Below, piece after piece: positions 25,624-34,824 of a DNA stretch of 64,000 nt. Under the pieces are notes generated by a model. It was not told the DNA's origin and made no database searches. It was given only the letters and a program-made list of their open reading frames with translations. The position numbers were made by a program, and so were the translations under genes. Position 1 is the stretch's first letter; each line of letters begins with the position of its first letter. The DNA is taken from contig JAFYNZ010000061.1 of assembly GCA_017547845.1 (NCBI GenBank), forward strand, positions 1 through 64,000, read 5' to 3'. The stretch comes from Muribaculaceae bacterium (lineage in GTDB: Bacteria > Bacteroidota > Bacteroidia > Bacteroidales > Muribaculaceae).

Positions 25624-28584
25624 ATGGAAAAAAACAATTTTTACCGTACAATGTTGAAGACATTGTTATTGGTATCATTGTTCTGTTTCTTGCCATTAAG
25701 TGCATTCGCACAAGCATGGACAACAACAGGTACAGTGATCGATGAAAGTGGCGAGCCGATTATCGGTGCTACAGTAATGGAACAGGGTACTACCAACGGC
25801 GTTCAGACCGACTTCGATGGTAAATACTCTATCAAAGTAAAACCAAACGCTAAGTTGATGTTCTCTTACGTTGGTTGCGTAACAAAGACACTTGACGCAC
25901 TCAACGGCAAACTCGACGTGACATTGACAACAGACGCAAAGATCCTCGACGATGTTGTTGTGATTGGTTATGGTACAGTTAAGAAACAAGATGCTACAGG
26001 CTCAGTAGTGGCAATCAAGCCGGACGAATTCAACAAGGGTAACCGTGTGACTGCTCAAGATGCTCTTGTAGGTCAAATGCCTGGTGTGAACGTAGTGCCT
26101 GGTTCGGGTGCTCCTGGTTCGGGTGCAACAATCCGTATCCGTAGCGGTGCTTCATTGTCAGCAAGCAACGACCCATTGATTGTAATTGATGGTGTGCCTG
26201 TGGATAACTCGGAAATCAATGGTTCGTCTAACATCATCAGTACATTGAACCCTGATGACATCGAAACATTCACAGTGCTCAAAGATGCTTCTGCAACAGC
26301 TATCTATGGTTCGCGCGCATCAAATGGTGTGATCGTTATCACAACTAAGAAGGGTACAGATCGCCTCACAGTAGAATACAATGGTACTTTTTCATTGTCA
26401 ACAGTAGCAAACAAGCTTGACGTATTGACTGGCGACGAATTCCGTGCATTTGTTCCTACAGTGACCGGTGTTCCTGCTGATGTCGTTTACGGCACACACA
26501 ACACTGACTGGCAAGATGAAATCTACCAAACAGCATTCAGCACTGATGACAACATCTCTGTTTCAGGTAAAATCAAATCTATCAAGAGTCCTTGGCGCGT
26601 TTCTGCCGGATATACAAACCAAGATGGTATCATCCGTGAAAGCAACTATGAACGCGTTAGCCTCGGTGGTAGCATTGCTCCAAGCCTCTTCGACGATCAC
26701 TTGACAGCAAACCTCAACATCAAGTTCTCATACGAGGACAACAACATGGTTGACAACAGCGTAGTCAACAATGCTCTTCGCTATGACCCAACTCGTCCTG
26801 TTCACACAGACGACGTTAATGGTCCTGGTCTCGGCTACTTCATCTGGAAGAATGGTAACTCTCCAATGGCTATCCAAACTGATAACCCGGTAGCTCAAAT
26901 CGAATTGTCTGACAACGAAAACAATGTAATTCGCTCAATCGGTAGCGCTGCTATCTCTTACAAGATTCATGGTCTTGAAGACTTGAAGGTTAACCTCAAC
27001 CTCGGTTACGACGTTCTCGATAGCAAGTACAACAAATTCGTTCCTGAAATGGCAGGTATGATGTATACAAGCAACATGAAGGATGGTACAGGTCTTGACT
27101 ACAAGTCAACTCAAAAGAAGCGCAACTACCTCTTGGACTTCTATCTCAACTATGATAAATTGTTCAACGAAGTTCACCAATTTGGTGTGATGGCAGGTTA
27201 CGGTTGGCAACACTTCTGGAAGAAGTTGGACTCAACTACACAAGACCCTAAGGGCAACGAATTGTTCTCACCATACCACATGGAAACAGAAAACTATCTC
27301 GTGTCATTCTATGGTCGTGCCAACTACTCTTTCGACAACCGCTATCTCTTGACAGCGACATTGCGTGCCGATGCTTCTTCACGCTTCGCTAAGGACAACC
27401 GTTGGGGTCTCTTCCCATCTGTTGCATTCGCATGGCGTCTTATCGGCGAAAACTTCTTGATGGATCAAGATGTACTCTCTGACCTCAAGCTTCGCCTCGG
27501 TTATGGTGTGACTGGTCAACAAGATATCCTCAACGACTATCCTTATATGACTACATTCAGCGTATCTTATCCTGAATCATCTTACTTCTTCGGCGACACT
27601 TGGTATCAGACTATCCGTCCTAACGGCTACGACAACGACATCAAGTGGGAAACTACTACTACCTACAACGTAGGTCTTGACTATGGTTTCCTCAACAACC
27701 GCATCTTCGGTTCTATCGACTACTATCAACGCTACACTAAGAACCTTCTTAATACTATCAACGTAATCTCAGGTACAAACTTCTCTTCTGTGATCACAAC
27801 CAACATTGGTAAGATGGAAAACCGTGGTCTTGAATTTGCAATCAACACAGTGCCTGTGCTTACTAAGGATTGGGAATGGACTCTTGGCTTCAACTACACT
27901 TGGAACGACTCTAAGATCACTAAGCTCAACACTATCGACAAGGAAGACTACTATGTTGAGACAGGTGCTATCTCAGGTACAGGTAAATTCGTTCAATGCT
28001 TCATGGTTAACGAACGTCCTTACACTTACTACCTTGCAGAACAAGCATACGACGATAATGGCAAGCCACTCGAAGGCCAATACATCCAAAAAGATGGCAC
28101 AGTCGGTACAACTGAATATCGTAAGGCTACAGGCAAGAGCGCTCTCCCAACTCACTACATCGGCCTCAACACTCGCCTCTCTTATAAGAATTGGGACTTC
28201 GCTATCAGCGGCCACGGTTCATTCGGTCACTACATCTACAACTACGTGAAGGCTGACCAATACGTTCAATCAGTATATAGCGACCAAGGCAACTTCTCTA
28301 ACATTCTTGAAAGCACTCGTGAGACAGGTTTCGAAACACAACAACTCTATTCAGACATTTGGCTTGAAAAGGGCGACTTCTTCCGTATCGACAACATCAC
28401 ACTTGGCTATACATTCGATAAACTTTGGGACTCTACAAGCTCACTTCGCTTGACATTGGGCGTTTCAAACGTGTTTACATTCACAGGCTACGATGGTCTT
28501 GATCCTGACCTCAGCTATGGTATCGACCGTGAAGTATACCCACGTCCTCGCACATATACATTCGGTCTTAACCTCAAATTCTAA
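25624..28584 (+). CDS. SusC/RagA-family TonB-dependent outer membrane transporter
   Basis: 986 aa. Signal peptide, then an N-terminal carboxypeptidase-like domain (TGTVIDESGEPIIGATVMEQ, about 38-115), a TonB box region (DDVVVIGYGTVKKQDATGSV), plug domain (PGVNVVPGSGAPGSGATIRI, GVPVDNSEI, LKDASATAIYGSRASNGVI) and a beta-barrel ending RTYTFGLNLKF. SusC proteins take up oligomers captured by a partner SusD lipoprotein. Codon use is strongly biased, suggesting high expression. susD follows after 23 bases. No glycoside hydrolase is present; the only enzyme nearby is a histidine phosphatase, pointing to a phosphorylated substrate rather than a plain glycan (inference). Confidence 0.95.
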   Translation: MEKNNFYRTMLKTLLLVSLFCFLPLSAFAQAWTTTGTVIDESGEPIIGATVMEQGTTNGVQTDFDGKYSIKVKPNAKLMFSYVGCVTKTLDALNGKLDVTLTTDAKILDDVVVIGYGTVKKQDATGSVVAIKPDEFNKGNRVTAQDALVGQMPGVNVVPGSGAPGSGATIRIRSGASLSASNDPLIVIDGVPVDNSEINGSSNIISTLNPDDIETFTVLKDASATAIYGSRASNGVIVITTKKGTDRLTVEYNGTFSLSTVANKLDVLTGDEFRAFVPTVTGVPADVVYGTHNTDWQDEIYQTAFSTDDNISVSGKIKSIKSPWRVSAGYTNQDGIIRESNYERVSLGGSIAPSLFDDHLTANLNIKFSYEDNNMVDNSVVNNALRYDPTRPVHTDDVNGPGLGYFIWKNGNSPMAIQTDNPVAQIELSDNENNVIRSIGSAAISYKIHGLEDLKVNLNLGYDVLDSKYNKFVPEMAGMMYTSNMKDGTGLDYKSTQKKRNYLLDFYLNYDKLFNEVHQFGVMAGYGWQHFWKKLDSTTQDPKGNELFSPYHMETENYLVSFYGRANYSFDNRYLLTATLRADASSRFAKDNRWGLFPSVAFAWRLIGENFLMDQDVLSDLKLRLGYGVTGQQDILNDYPYMTTFSVSYPESSYFFGDTWYQTIRPNGYDNDIKWETTTTYNVGLDYGFLNNRIFGSIDYYQRYTKNLLNTINVISGTNFSSVITTNIGKMENRGLEFAINTVPVLTKDWEWTLGFNYTWNDSKITKLNTIDKEDYYVETGAISGTGKFVQCFMVNERPYTYYLAEQAYDDNGKPLEGQYIQKDGTVGTTEYRKATGKSALPTHYIGLNTRLSYKNWDFAISGHGSFGHYIYNYVKADQYVQSVYSDQGNFSNILESTRETGFETQQLYSDIWLEKGDFFRIDNITLGYTFDKLWDSTSSLRLTLGVSNVFTFTGYDGLDPDLSYGIDREVYPRPRTYTFGLNLKF

Positions 28585-28607
28585 TCAATCATTAAAAACT
28601 AACGACA

Positions 28608-30308
28608 ATGAAAAAATATATTATATCATTATGTCTTTTGTTTAGCCTTTGCTTCACTTCATGCTTAGGCGACTTGGACACACTGCCACTTGACGAAAAC
28701 TCTCTCGTGTCAGAACAAGTGTATAGCACAGAAGAAGGCTACATGGGCGTTCTCGCTAAGTGCTACGGTTCGTTGATTCTCACCGGCCAACAAGGTGGCG
28801 ATGGTGGTATGGGCGACCTTGAAGGTGCTAACGAAGGTTATTCAGGTTATGTTCGTCTTTTGTTCTACTTGGAAGAACAACCTACCGACAACTTCCTCAT
28901 GCCTTCATCATCTAACGGTCTTCGCAAGATGCTCAACTTGCAATGGGACGCAAGTAATGCTGCTGTAATCAAGTGGACTTACCAACGTCTTTATATGTCA
29001 ATCGCATATTGCAACGAGTTCCTTCGTGAATGCACAGAGTCTAAACTTAAAGAACGTGGTCTCTGGGAAAAACTTGGTGATGACTACCTCGCTTATCGTG
29101 CTGAAGCTCGTTTCATCCGTGCTTATGCTTATTCTCAACTCTGCAACTACTTTGGCAATGTGTCATTGATCGATGAAAACACAGGCGTTAAAGATATTCC
29201 TGCTCAAAACTCTCGCAAAGAAGTGTTTGAATTTGCAGAACAAGAACTTAAGGCTGTTGCAGGCGAAGTAGCAGGCAACAATGAAGTGCTTTGTGACCCA
29301 AAGACTGCTCTCTATGGTCATGTCGACAAGGTAGCAGCATGGTTCTTGCTTTCAAGAATGTATCTCAATGCTGAGACATGGATTGGCACAGACCGCTATG
29401 CTGATTGCTACGCATACGCTAAGCGTATCATCACAAGCAACACCTATCCATTGGCTTCAGACTACCGTCACATCTTCCTTGCAGACAATGAAACTTGCCC
29501 TGAAATCATCTGGCCTCTCGTTCAAGATGGTCAAATGGCTCAAAGCTCTGCCGGCACAAACTTCTATGTAAAAGCATTCGTCAATGGTCCTATGGATGAA
29601 CTTTACAAGACTGGTGTAGGCTCACGCGGTTGGGGTAACGTTCGTGCTAAGATGACATTCGTAGATGCTTTCGATCCTGCCGACGTACCATTCGACAAGG
29701 AAGACACTTGGGGTAACAACAAGATGGACAAGCGTGCTCAATTCATGACTGCTCTCGACAACCAACAAAAAGAAACTTGGGATGCCGACATGAATATGAC
29801 AAGCACATTCACTTGCGGTTATGGCTACATCAAATGGCGTAACGTGACTAAGGACAACAATAATGCTCCTCAAGGTGACGCATACGTTTCAATTGACTAT
29901 CCATTGTTCCGCACAGCTGATGCTTACCTCATGGCAGCTGAAGCTATCCTCCGTGGCGGTGGTGGCAACCGTGCAGAAGCTCTTGACTATGTCAACGAAA
30001 TTCGCGAACGTGCTTACATGAGTGGCAAGTATGCTGTAGATGGTGTTCGTTCAGATGTATCAGGTAAGATTACAGATGCAGAACTTAACCTCGACTTCAT
30101 CCTTGCAGAACGTCAACGCGAGCTTGCTTCTGAGCTTGTTCGTCGCACTGACCTTGTTCGCTTCGGCAAGTTCACAAGTGGCAAGAACTGGGAATGGAAA
30201 GATGGTGTACGCCTCGGCCAAGATGTAGATGCTAAGTACAACATGTTCCCTATCCCTGATAGCGAAATCACCAACAATCCTGATCTTAAACAAAACGATG
30301 GCTATTAA
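28608..30308 (+). CDS. SusD/RagB-family substrate-binding lipoprotein
   Basis: 566 aa. Lipoprotein signal with FTSC lipobox (Cys about 19), the SusD N-terminal helical pairs (YSTEEGYMGVLAKCYGSLIL, AYCNEFLRECTE, ARFIRAYAYSQLCNYFGNV) and C-terminal family motifs (YLMAAEAILRGGGGN, FILAERQRELASELVRRTDLVRFGKF). The C-terminus NMFPIPDSEITNNPDLKQNDGY is typical. It forms the lid on the SusC barrel at the cell surface and binds the nutrient. It lies directly after susC and shares its codon bias. A 12-bp hairpin separates it from the phosphatase gene. Confidence 0.95.
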   Translation: MKKYIISLCLLFSLCFTSCLGDLDTLPLDENSLVSEQVYSTEEGYMGVLAKCYGSLILTGQQGGDGGMGDLEGANEGYSGYVRLLFYLEEQPTDNFLMPSSSNGLRKMLNLQWDASNAAVIKWTYQRLYMSIAYCNEFLRECTESKLKERGLWEKLGDDYLAYRAEARFIRAYAYSQLCNYFGNVSLIDENTGVKDIPAQNSRKEVFEFAEQELKAVAGEVAGNNEVLCDPKTALYGHVDKVAAWFLLSRMYLNAETWIGTDRYADCYAYAKRIITSNTYPLASDYRHIFLADNETCPEIIWPLVQDGQMAQSSAGTNFYVKAFVNGPMDELYKTGVGSRGWGNVRAKMTFVDAFDPADVPFDKEDTWGNNKMDKRAQFMTALDNQQKETWDADMNMTSTFTCGYGYIKWRNVTKDNNNAPQGDAYVSIDYPLFRTADAYLMAAEAILRGGGGNRAEALDYVNEIRERAYMSGKYAVDGVRSDVSGKITDAELNLDFILAERQRELASELVRRTDLVRFGKFTSGKNWEWKDGVRLGQDVDAKYNMFPIPDSEITNNPDLKQNDGY

Positions 30309-30340
30309 TCGTCTGTTTTGATTTAAGATAATAACTCACC

Positions 30341-30385
30341 TTTGCGCCACGATGGTAGTCAACACGATTACTCTCGTGGCGCAAA
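30341..30385 (+). promoter_or_regulatory. Perfect 12-bp intercistronic hairpin between susD and the phosphatase gene
   Basis: Arms TTTGCGCCACGA (30341-30352) and TCGTGGCGCAAA (30374-30385) with a 21-base loop. No U-run follows, so it is more likely an mRNA-processing or stabilising hairpin, or a partial attenuator, than a full terminator. An in-frame upstream ATG for the phosphatase falls inside it and is rejected as the start. Confidence 0.65.
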
Positions 30386-30401
30386 CATAAATCTCAACTG
30401 C

Positions 30402-31670
30402 ATGAAACGTTTCATTCTTTCACTTGCCGCATTTTCGCTCTGTCTTAGCATCAATGCACAGACAGCAAAGGAAGAGGTGTTTGACAACGTAGCCAAGTCA
30501 GGTGGTGTCTACTATGCATACCCTGTAACCGAGTCTGCCAACACTCCTGCGCCTAAAGGCTATGAACCTTTCTACATCAGCCACTATGGTCGTCACGGTT
30601 CTCGCTACTTAATAGCAGATGAAGACTACACTACGGTGCTCGACCTTCTCCATGTCGCACAATCTCATAATGCCCTCACCCCATTGGGTATTGATGTAAT
30701 GCAACGCATTGACTCGCTGCTACTCGAAGTAGAAGGCCATGGTGGAGCATTGTCACCACTTGGTGTGCGTCAGCAACGAGCAATTGCAGAGCGTATGTAT
30801 AAGGCATATCCTCAAGTATTCAAGGACTACACTCCTATCTCTGCTCGTTCGACTGTGGTGCCTCGATGCATTCTCAGTATGGATGCACTCTGCGAACGCC
30901 TAAAAGAGTTCAACCCTACCCTTGTCACCACAAGAGAGTCGAGCGGTAAATACATGAGATATCTCAACTATCACAGCGACGAGTCCAACAGATTTACTTC
31001 ACAAGACTCACACTGGCGCGAACAATATCGCAAATTCGATCTTGCCCACACTAATCCCGATCGACTTATGACGTCACTCTTCAACAGTCAGGAATTTGTC
31101 GAAAAATTTGTCAATCCGTATAAGACAATGTGGAGTCTCTACTGGATAGCTGTCGGCATGCAAAACGTTGAAACACAAATCTCCTTCTTCGATATATTTA
31201 CTAAGCAGGAGCTTTTTGACCTTTGGCAATCAGTCAACTATCGCACCTATGTCTGCGACTCCAACTATCCTGCCAGCAATGGTCTGCTACTTGATAACGT
31301 GAAGCCTCTATTGCGCAATATCCTTGATTCTGCCCAAGAAGCAATCGATTCGGGCAAGACTGCTGTCACATTGCGTTTTGGCCACGATGGCAACTTGATT
31401 CCTCTGACAGGCATACTTCGACTCAAAGGCTGCTACAACTCTGTCGACGAGCCCGATGCAATCTGTGATGCATTCCAGACCTACAACGTGGCCCCAATGG
31501 CAGGAAATGTGCAAATCATATTCTTCCGTCACAAGAAAAACGCTGATGATATTATTGTAAAATTCATGCTTCATGAGCAAGAAACATCTATCCCTGTCGA
31601 AACAGACATCTACCCTTTCTATCACTGGGAGGATGTTAAAGCCTTCTACCAAAACATACTCAACGATTAA
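30402..31670 (+). CDS. Histidine phosphatase (branch 2), MINPP-like
   Basis: 422 aa from the ATG at 30402, which gives a clean signal peptide (MKRFILSLAAFSLCLSINAQ). The catalytic motif RHGSR is at residues 64-68 in FYISHYGRHGSRYL, the setting seen in Bacteroides multiple-inositol-polyphosphate phosphatases. The proton-donor region reads FGHDGN (His 328, Asp 329). MINPP enzymes usually show HAE there, while other branch-2 phosphatases show HD, so phytate/inositol phosphate is likely but not certain as substrate. No lipobox; probably periplasmic or exported. It follows the SusC/SusD pair and would release phosphate from the captured compound. It ends before a terminator at 31693. Confidence 0.87.
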   Translation: MKRFILSLAAFSLCLSINAQTAKEEVFDNVAKSGGVYYAYPVTESANTPAPKGYEPFYISHYGRHGSRYLIADEDYTTVLDLLHVAQSHNALTPLGIDVMQRIDSLLLEVEGHGGALSPLGVRQQRAIAERMYKAYPQVFKDYTPISARSTVVPRCILSMDALCERLKEFNPTLVTTRESSGKYMRYLNYHSDESNRFTSQDSHWREQYRKFDLAHTNPDRLMTSLFNSQEFVEKFVNPYKTMWSLYWIAVGMQNVETQISFFDIFTKQELFDLWQSVNYRTYVCDSNYPASNGLLLDNVKPLLRNILDSAQEAIDSGKTAVTLRFGHDGNLIPLTGILRLKGCYNSVDEPDAICDAFQTYNVAPMAGNVQIIFFRHKKNADDIIVKFMLHEQETSIPVETDIYPFYHWEDVKAFYQNILND

Positions 31671-31692
31671 AAACACACTCAATAGATTATAT

Positions 31693-31728
31693 AGTGCCTC
31701 GTATCATTGCATATGAGGCACTTATTTT
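31693..31728 (+). terminator. Terminator of the SusC/SusD-phosphatase unit
   Basis: Arms AGTGCCTC/GAGGCACT followed by TATTTTG. Confidence 0.8.
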
Positions 31729-31754
31729 GTCATGAATGTAGATAATTGCTAATG

Positions 31755-31785
31755 TTGCAAAATCGCTAAAATTGTAGTAACTTTG
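31755..31785 (+). promoter_or_regulatory. Promoter of the aspartokinase gene
   Basis: -33 TTG (31755-31757) and -7 TAACTTTG (31778-31785), spacing 20, 42 bases before the ATG. Confidence 0.65.
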
Positions 31786-31827
31786 CAAACTGAATTATAA
31801 TAAGGCAGAAGTAATAAGGTAAATTAG

Positions 31828-33207
31828 ATGAAAGTACTAAAATTCGGTGGCACATCGGTGGGCACTATCGAGAGCCTCAGCCATGTGAAAAGGATTGTAG
31901 AAGGTCTGTCAGAACAGGCTATTGTGGTGGTATCTGCATTGGGTGGAATCACCGACAAACTTATTTATACCGGACAATTGGCTTGCAAAGGCGACCAGCA
32001 ATTTGTAGAAGAAAGCCAGTTGATAGTCAAACGTCATCATGATGTTATCAATGGCATCGTACCGGCAAATCGCCAACAAGAAGTGCTCGACATCGTCAAT
32101 CCTCTTCTTGACGAGCTTCTCACAATATACAAAGGTGTCTCTCTCATCAGAGAATTATCACAACGCACGCTCGACGTCATCGTCAGCTATGGCGAACGCA
32201 TGTCGTCGGTCATCGTAAGTCGCATTATAGATAGTGCTTGCCACTTTGACTCTCGCGAAATCATCAAGACCGAAAAATGGTTTAACAAAAATATTGCAGC
32301 TACCGAACTCACCAACGAACTTATCCATGCTACGTTTGATAATATGGAGTCGAAAGTGGCTGTAATCGGTGGATTTATCTCTACGGACAAGGATAGTGGC
32401 GAAATCACCAATCTTGGACGTGGTGGCAGCGACTATACTGCAGCTATCATTGCTGCTGCACTAGATTCCAATGTCCTAGAAATCTGGACAGATGTCGATG
32501 GTTTTATGACTGCTGACCCACGTATTATCAAAGATGCATATGTATTGAGTCACCTTACTTTCATCGAGAGCATGGAGCTTTGCAACTTCGGTGCAAAGGT
32601 GATTTATCCACCTACGATTTACCCTGTATTCCACAAAAATATTCCTATAAGAATCCGCAATACATTTAATTCTGAGACAGAAGGCACATGGATCACCGAT
32701 GAGCATCGCAACCATGGTGTGCTACTAAAGGGTGTAACATCTATTGCCGACACATCACTTATCAGAGTAAAAATTGAAGACACTCTAGACATCAACAACA
32801 TAAGTTCACGCGTCTATAATGCGCTTTCTAAGAATGGTGTGAGCGTAATCCTCAGTTCTCAGAAACACACAGAAAATGAAGTTGCGTTTGCGGTGAGAAA
32901 CAACGAAGAAAAGCGTGCAATCGAATTGCTCAACGAAGAATTCATCACCGAGATTAACTCAATGACACTTCACTCTATCACTGCCAATGCAGAGATGTCG
33001 ACTGTCGCAATCGTAGGAGAAAGCATCACTACTATTGTTGGCATTGAAGGAAGACTGCTCAACACTTTGGGAATCAATGGTGTAAATGTAGAAGCATATG
33101 CTTCGGGTGCATCGAAGACATACTTGGCATTCATTGTTGCATCTGATAAGATGAAAGATGCACTACACATTATCCACGACACATTCCTAAGCAAGAAAAA
33201 CGCTTAA
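31828..33207 (+). CDS. Aspartokinase (monofunctional)
   Basis: 459 aa, cytoplasmic. First step of the aspartate pathway to lysine, methionine and threonine. The kinase domain starts MKVLKFGGTSVGT and includes the amino-acid-binding Ser/Thr and GRGGSDYTAAIIAAAL segment. Two C-terminal ACT-type domains follow (about 310-455, with STVAIVGESI and GRLLNTLGINGVNVEAYAS). The length and lack of a homoserine dehydrogenase domain suggest a LysC/AKIII-type enzyme. It stands alone under its own promoter; the next enzyme of the pathway, asd, is 20 kb away in this window, so the two are not an operon here. Confidence 0.92.
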   Translation: MKVLKFGGTSVGTIESLSHVKRIVEGLSEQAIVVVSALGGITDKLIYTGQLACKGDQQFVEESQLIVKRHHDVINGIVPANRQQEVLDIVNPLLDELLTIYKGVSLIRELSQRTLDVIVSYGERMSSVIVSRIIDSACHFDSREIIKTEKWFNKNIAATELTNELIHATFDNMESKVAVIGGFISTDKDSGEITNLGRGGSDYTAAIIAAALDSNVLEIWTDVDGFMTADPRIIKDAYVLSHLTFIESMELCNFGAKVIYPPTIYPVFHKNIPIRIRNTFNSETEGTWITDEHRNHGVLLKGVTSIADTSLIRVKIEDTLDINNISSRVYNALSKNGVSVILSSQKHTENEVAFAVRNNEEKRAIELLNEEFITEINSMTLHSITANAEMSTVAIVGESITTIVGIEGRLLNTLGINGVNVEAYASGASKTYLAFIVASDKMKDALHIIHDTFLSKKNA

Positions 33208-33232
33208 AATTAATAATTTTTCTTTACACAGA

Positions 33233-33262
33233 TTGGTATTTAAGATTTATTGATTAACTTTG
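33233..33262 (+). promoter_or_regulatory. Promoter of the T9SS-tailed protein gene
   Basis: -33 TTG (33233-33235) and -7 TAACTTTG (33255-33262), spacing 19, 41 bases before the ATG. Confidence 0.65.
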
Positions 33263-33303
33263 CAGTGTACAAAGTAATTAACTAAATCTCAATATTACAT
33301 CAC

Positions 33304-34677
33304 ATGAAGAAAAATTTACTTCTAACTGCTGTTTTAGCATGCGGTATTGGTCTTTCTGCATCAGCAGAAAATACCATTACAGTTTTCAACACTTATTTTG
33401 ATGAATCTACTCAATCAAACGAACTTTTGACTGGTAGCTTCTACTCTGTATCTCCTAACGGTAAGTTTGCTGTAGGTTTCGACGAAGGTACTATGGACTA
33501 TGTGACATATATCTGGTCAGCTGAAACAGGCAAAGTTGAAGTACACCGTTGTAAAAACTTTATGTACTTCTACGATGTTGCAAACGACGGCACTTGTGTT
33601 GGTTCATTCCCTGTAGAAGGTGCTGGTGAAAACGGCCACCGTCCGGGTTATTTCAAAGATGGTGAATGGCACGCTCTTCCACAACACCACACAGTAGCAA
33701 GTGTAAGCCACTACTCAAACAAGGCTTTCGCCATCTCTCCTGATGGTAAATATATCGGTGGCACACAATTCTGCGAACATGCTGATGGCGGCAATGCTCG
33801 CACATATCCATGTCTTTGGGTAAAAGAGGGTGATGAGTATGTTCTTCACATGTACAACGATATGGAACTTCCGGATCACCAAGGTTTCTTCCCTGTGAAG
33901 ATGTCTGACGACGGCACTTACATGGTAGGTAAGATGTTCTCATGGGCTGGCTCAACTCTTCTTGCATACGTAAAAAATGGTGAACTCCGTCACTTCTACG
34001 AACTCGAAACCCGCATGGAAGAATGGTTGGATGGCAACTACTATGAAGAATCATACATCAATGGTGTACACGACAACGGTTACACAAGCGAAGCAGAATT
34101 CTTCGACGTTGACAACAACGGCAACATGATCGGTTACTACACATTCCTTGAAGAAGGCAAAGACCCATATTCTTGCGCAGTAATGTTTAACGAAAATGAA
34201 AACGATGGCAACCTTCAAGAACTTGACTACCAAATCGGTACTACAATCGCAAACAGAGATCAGTTCTTTGTAGTTGCAGGCTCGGGTGGTTACTTCACTC
34301 CTTACTACGTAGAAAATGGCGTTCAACGCACACTTCAAGATGCATTCGCTCTCGACCACTCTTGCTCTATCATCAACGACCTTTCAGCTGATGGTCGCGT
34401 AATCGTAGGTGCAGGCGTTGAATCATTCGAAGGTGGAGGTTACAATGTGCCGGTTCTTATCCAACTTGACGGAGAAATTGTTTCTGCACAAACTATCCAC
34501 AACGACAACGTTCGCATCAGAACAAGCAATGGTCAAATCGCTGTAGAAGGTGCTGAAAATGTAGCTATCTATTCTGTGAATGGCGCACTCGTAAGCACTA
34601 CTGCAAACGCTACACTTCCTGCCGGCATCTATATTGTAAAGGCCGACAACAAAGCTAGCAAGGTTATCGTAAAATAA
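33304..34677 (+). CDS. Secreted protein with HAF-like repeats and T9SS C-terminal sorting domain
   Basis: 457 aa. Signal peptide MKKNLLLTAVLACGIGLSASA. The body has several phrases such as SVSPNGKFAVGF, AISPDGKYIGGTQ and LSADGRVIVGAGV, suggesting a beta-propeller-like repeat fold. The last ~75 residues (VRIRTSNGQIAVEGAENVAIYSVNG to the final KASKVIVK) match the type A sorting domain of T9SS cargo, which is cut on export with the protein attached to the surface or released. The SprA translocon is encoded 3.5 kb downstream. Strong codon bias suggests high expression. The function of the body is unknown. A strong terminator follows. Confidence 0.85.
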   Translation: MKKNLLLTAVLACGIGLSASAENTITVFNTYFDESTQSNELLTGSFYSVSPNGKFAVGFDEGTMDYVTYIWSAETGKVEVHRCKNFMYFYDVANDGTCVGSFPVEGAGENGHRPGYFKDGEWHALPQHHTVASVSHYSNKAFAISPDGKYIGGTQFCEHADGGNARTYPCLWVKEGDEYVLHMYNDMELPDHQGFFPVKMSDDGTYMVGKMFSWAGSTLLAYVKNGELRHFYELETRMEEWLDGNYYEESYINGVHDNGYTSEAEFFDVDNNGNMIGYYTFLEEGKDPYSCAVMFNENENDGNLQELDYQIGTTIANRDQFFVVAGSGGYFTPYYVENGVQRTLQDAFALDHSCSIINDLSADGRVIVGAGVESFEGGGYNVPVLIQLDGEIVSAQTIHNDNVRIRTSNGQIAVEGAENVAIYSVNGALVSTTANATLPAGIYIVKADNKASKVIVK

Positions 34678-34700
34678 TCAACAAAGAGTCATAATTTCTC

Positions 34701-34739
34701 AGGCAGAGTAGAGTCCGAAGGCTTTACTCTGTCTTTTTT
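34701..34739 (+). terminator. Terminator of the T9SS-tailed protein gene
   Basis: Ten-pair stem starting AGGCAGAGTA and closing with TACTCTGTCT, then a run of T: a strong intrinsic terminator. Confidence 0.88.
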
Positions 34740-34793
34740 ATGCACCGATGGCAAATTTACCCTCTCTGATGTGATAAGCTCTGAAAAAATCAC

Positions 34794-34801
34794 TAATTTT
34801 G
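34794..34801 (+). promoter_or_regulatory. -7 box of the threonine aldolase gene
   Basis: TAATTTTG, 24 bases before the ATG at 34825; it lies inside the longer reading frame and supports the shorter start. Confidence 0.55.
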
Positions 34802-34824
34802 CAGTAAATAAAAAGATAGACCAG

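Noticed and set aside
30342-30401. Upstream in-frame ATG giving the phosphatase a 20-residue longer N-terminus
   Set aside because: It lies in the intercistronic hairpin, and the later ATG gives a proper signal peptide.
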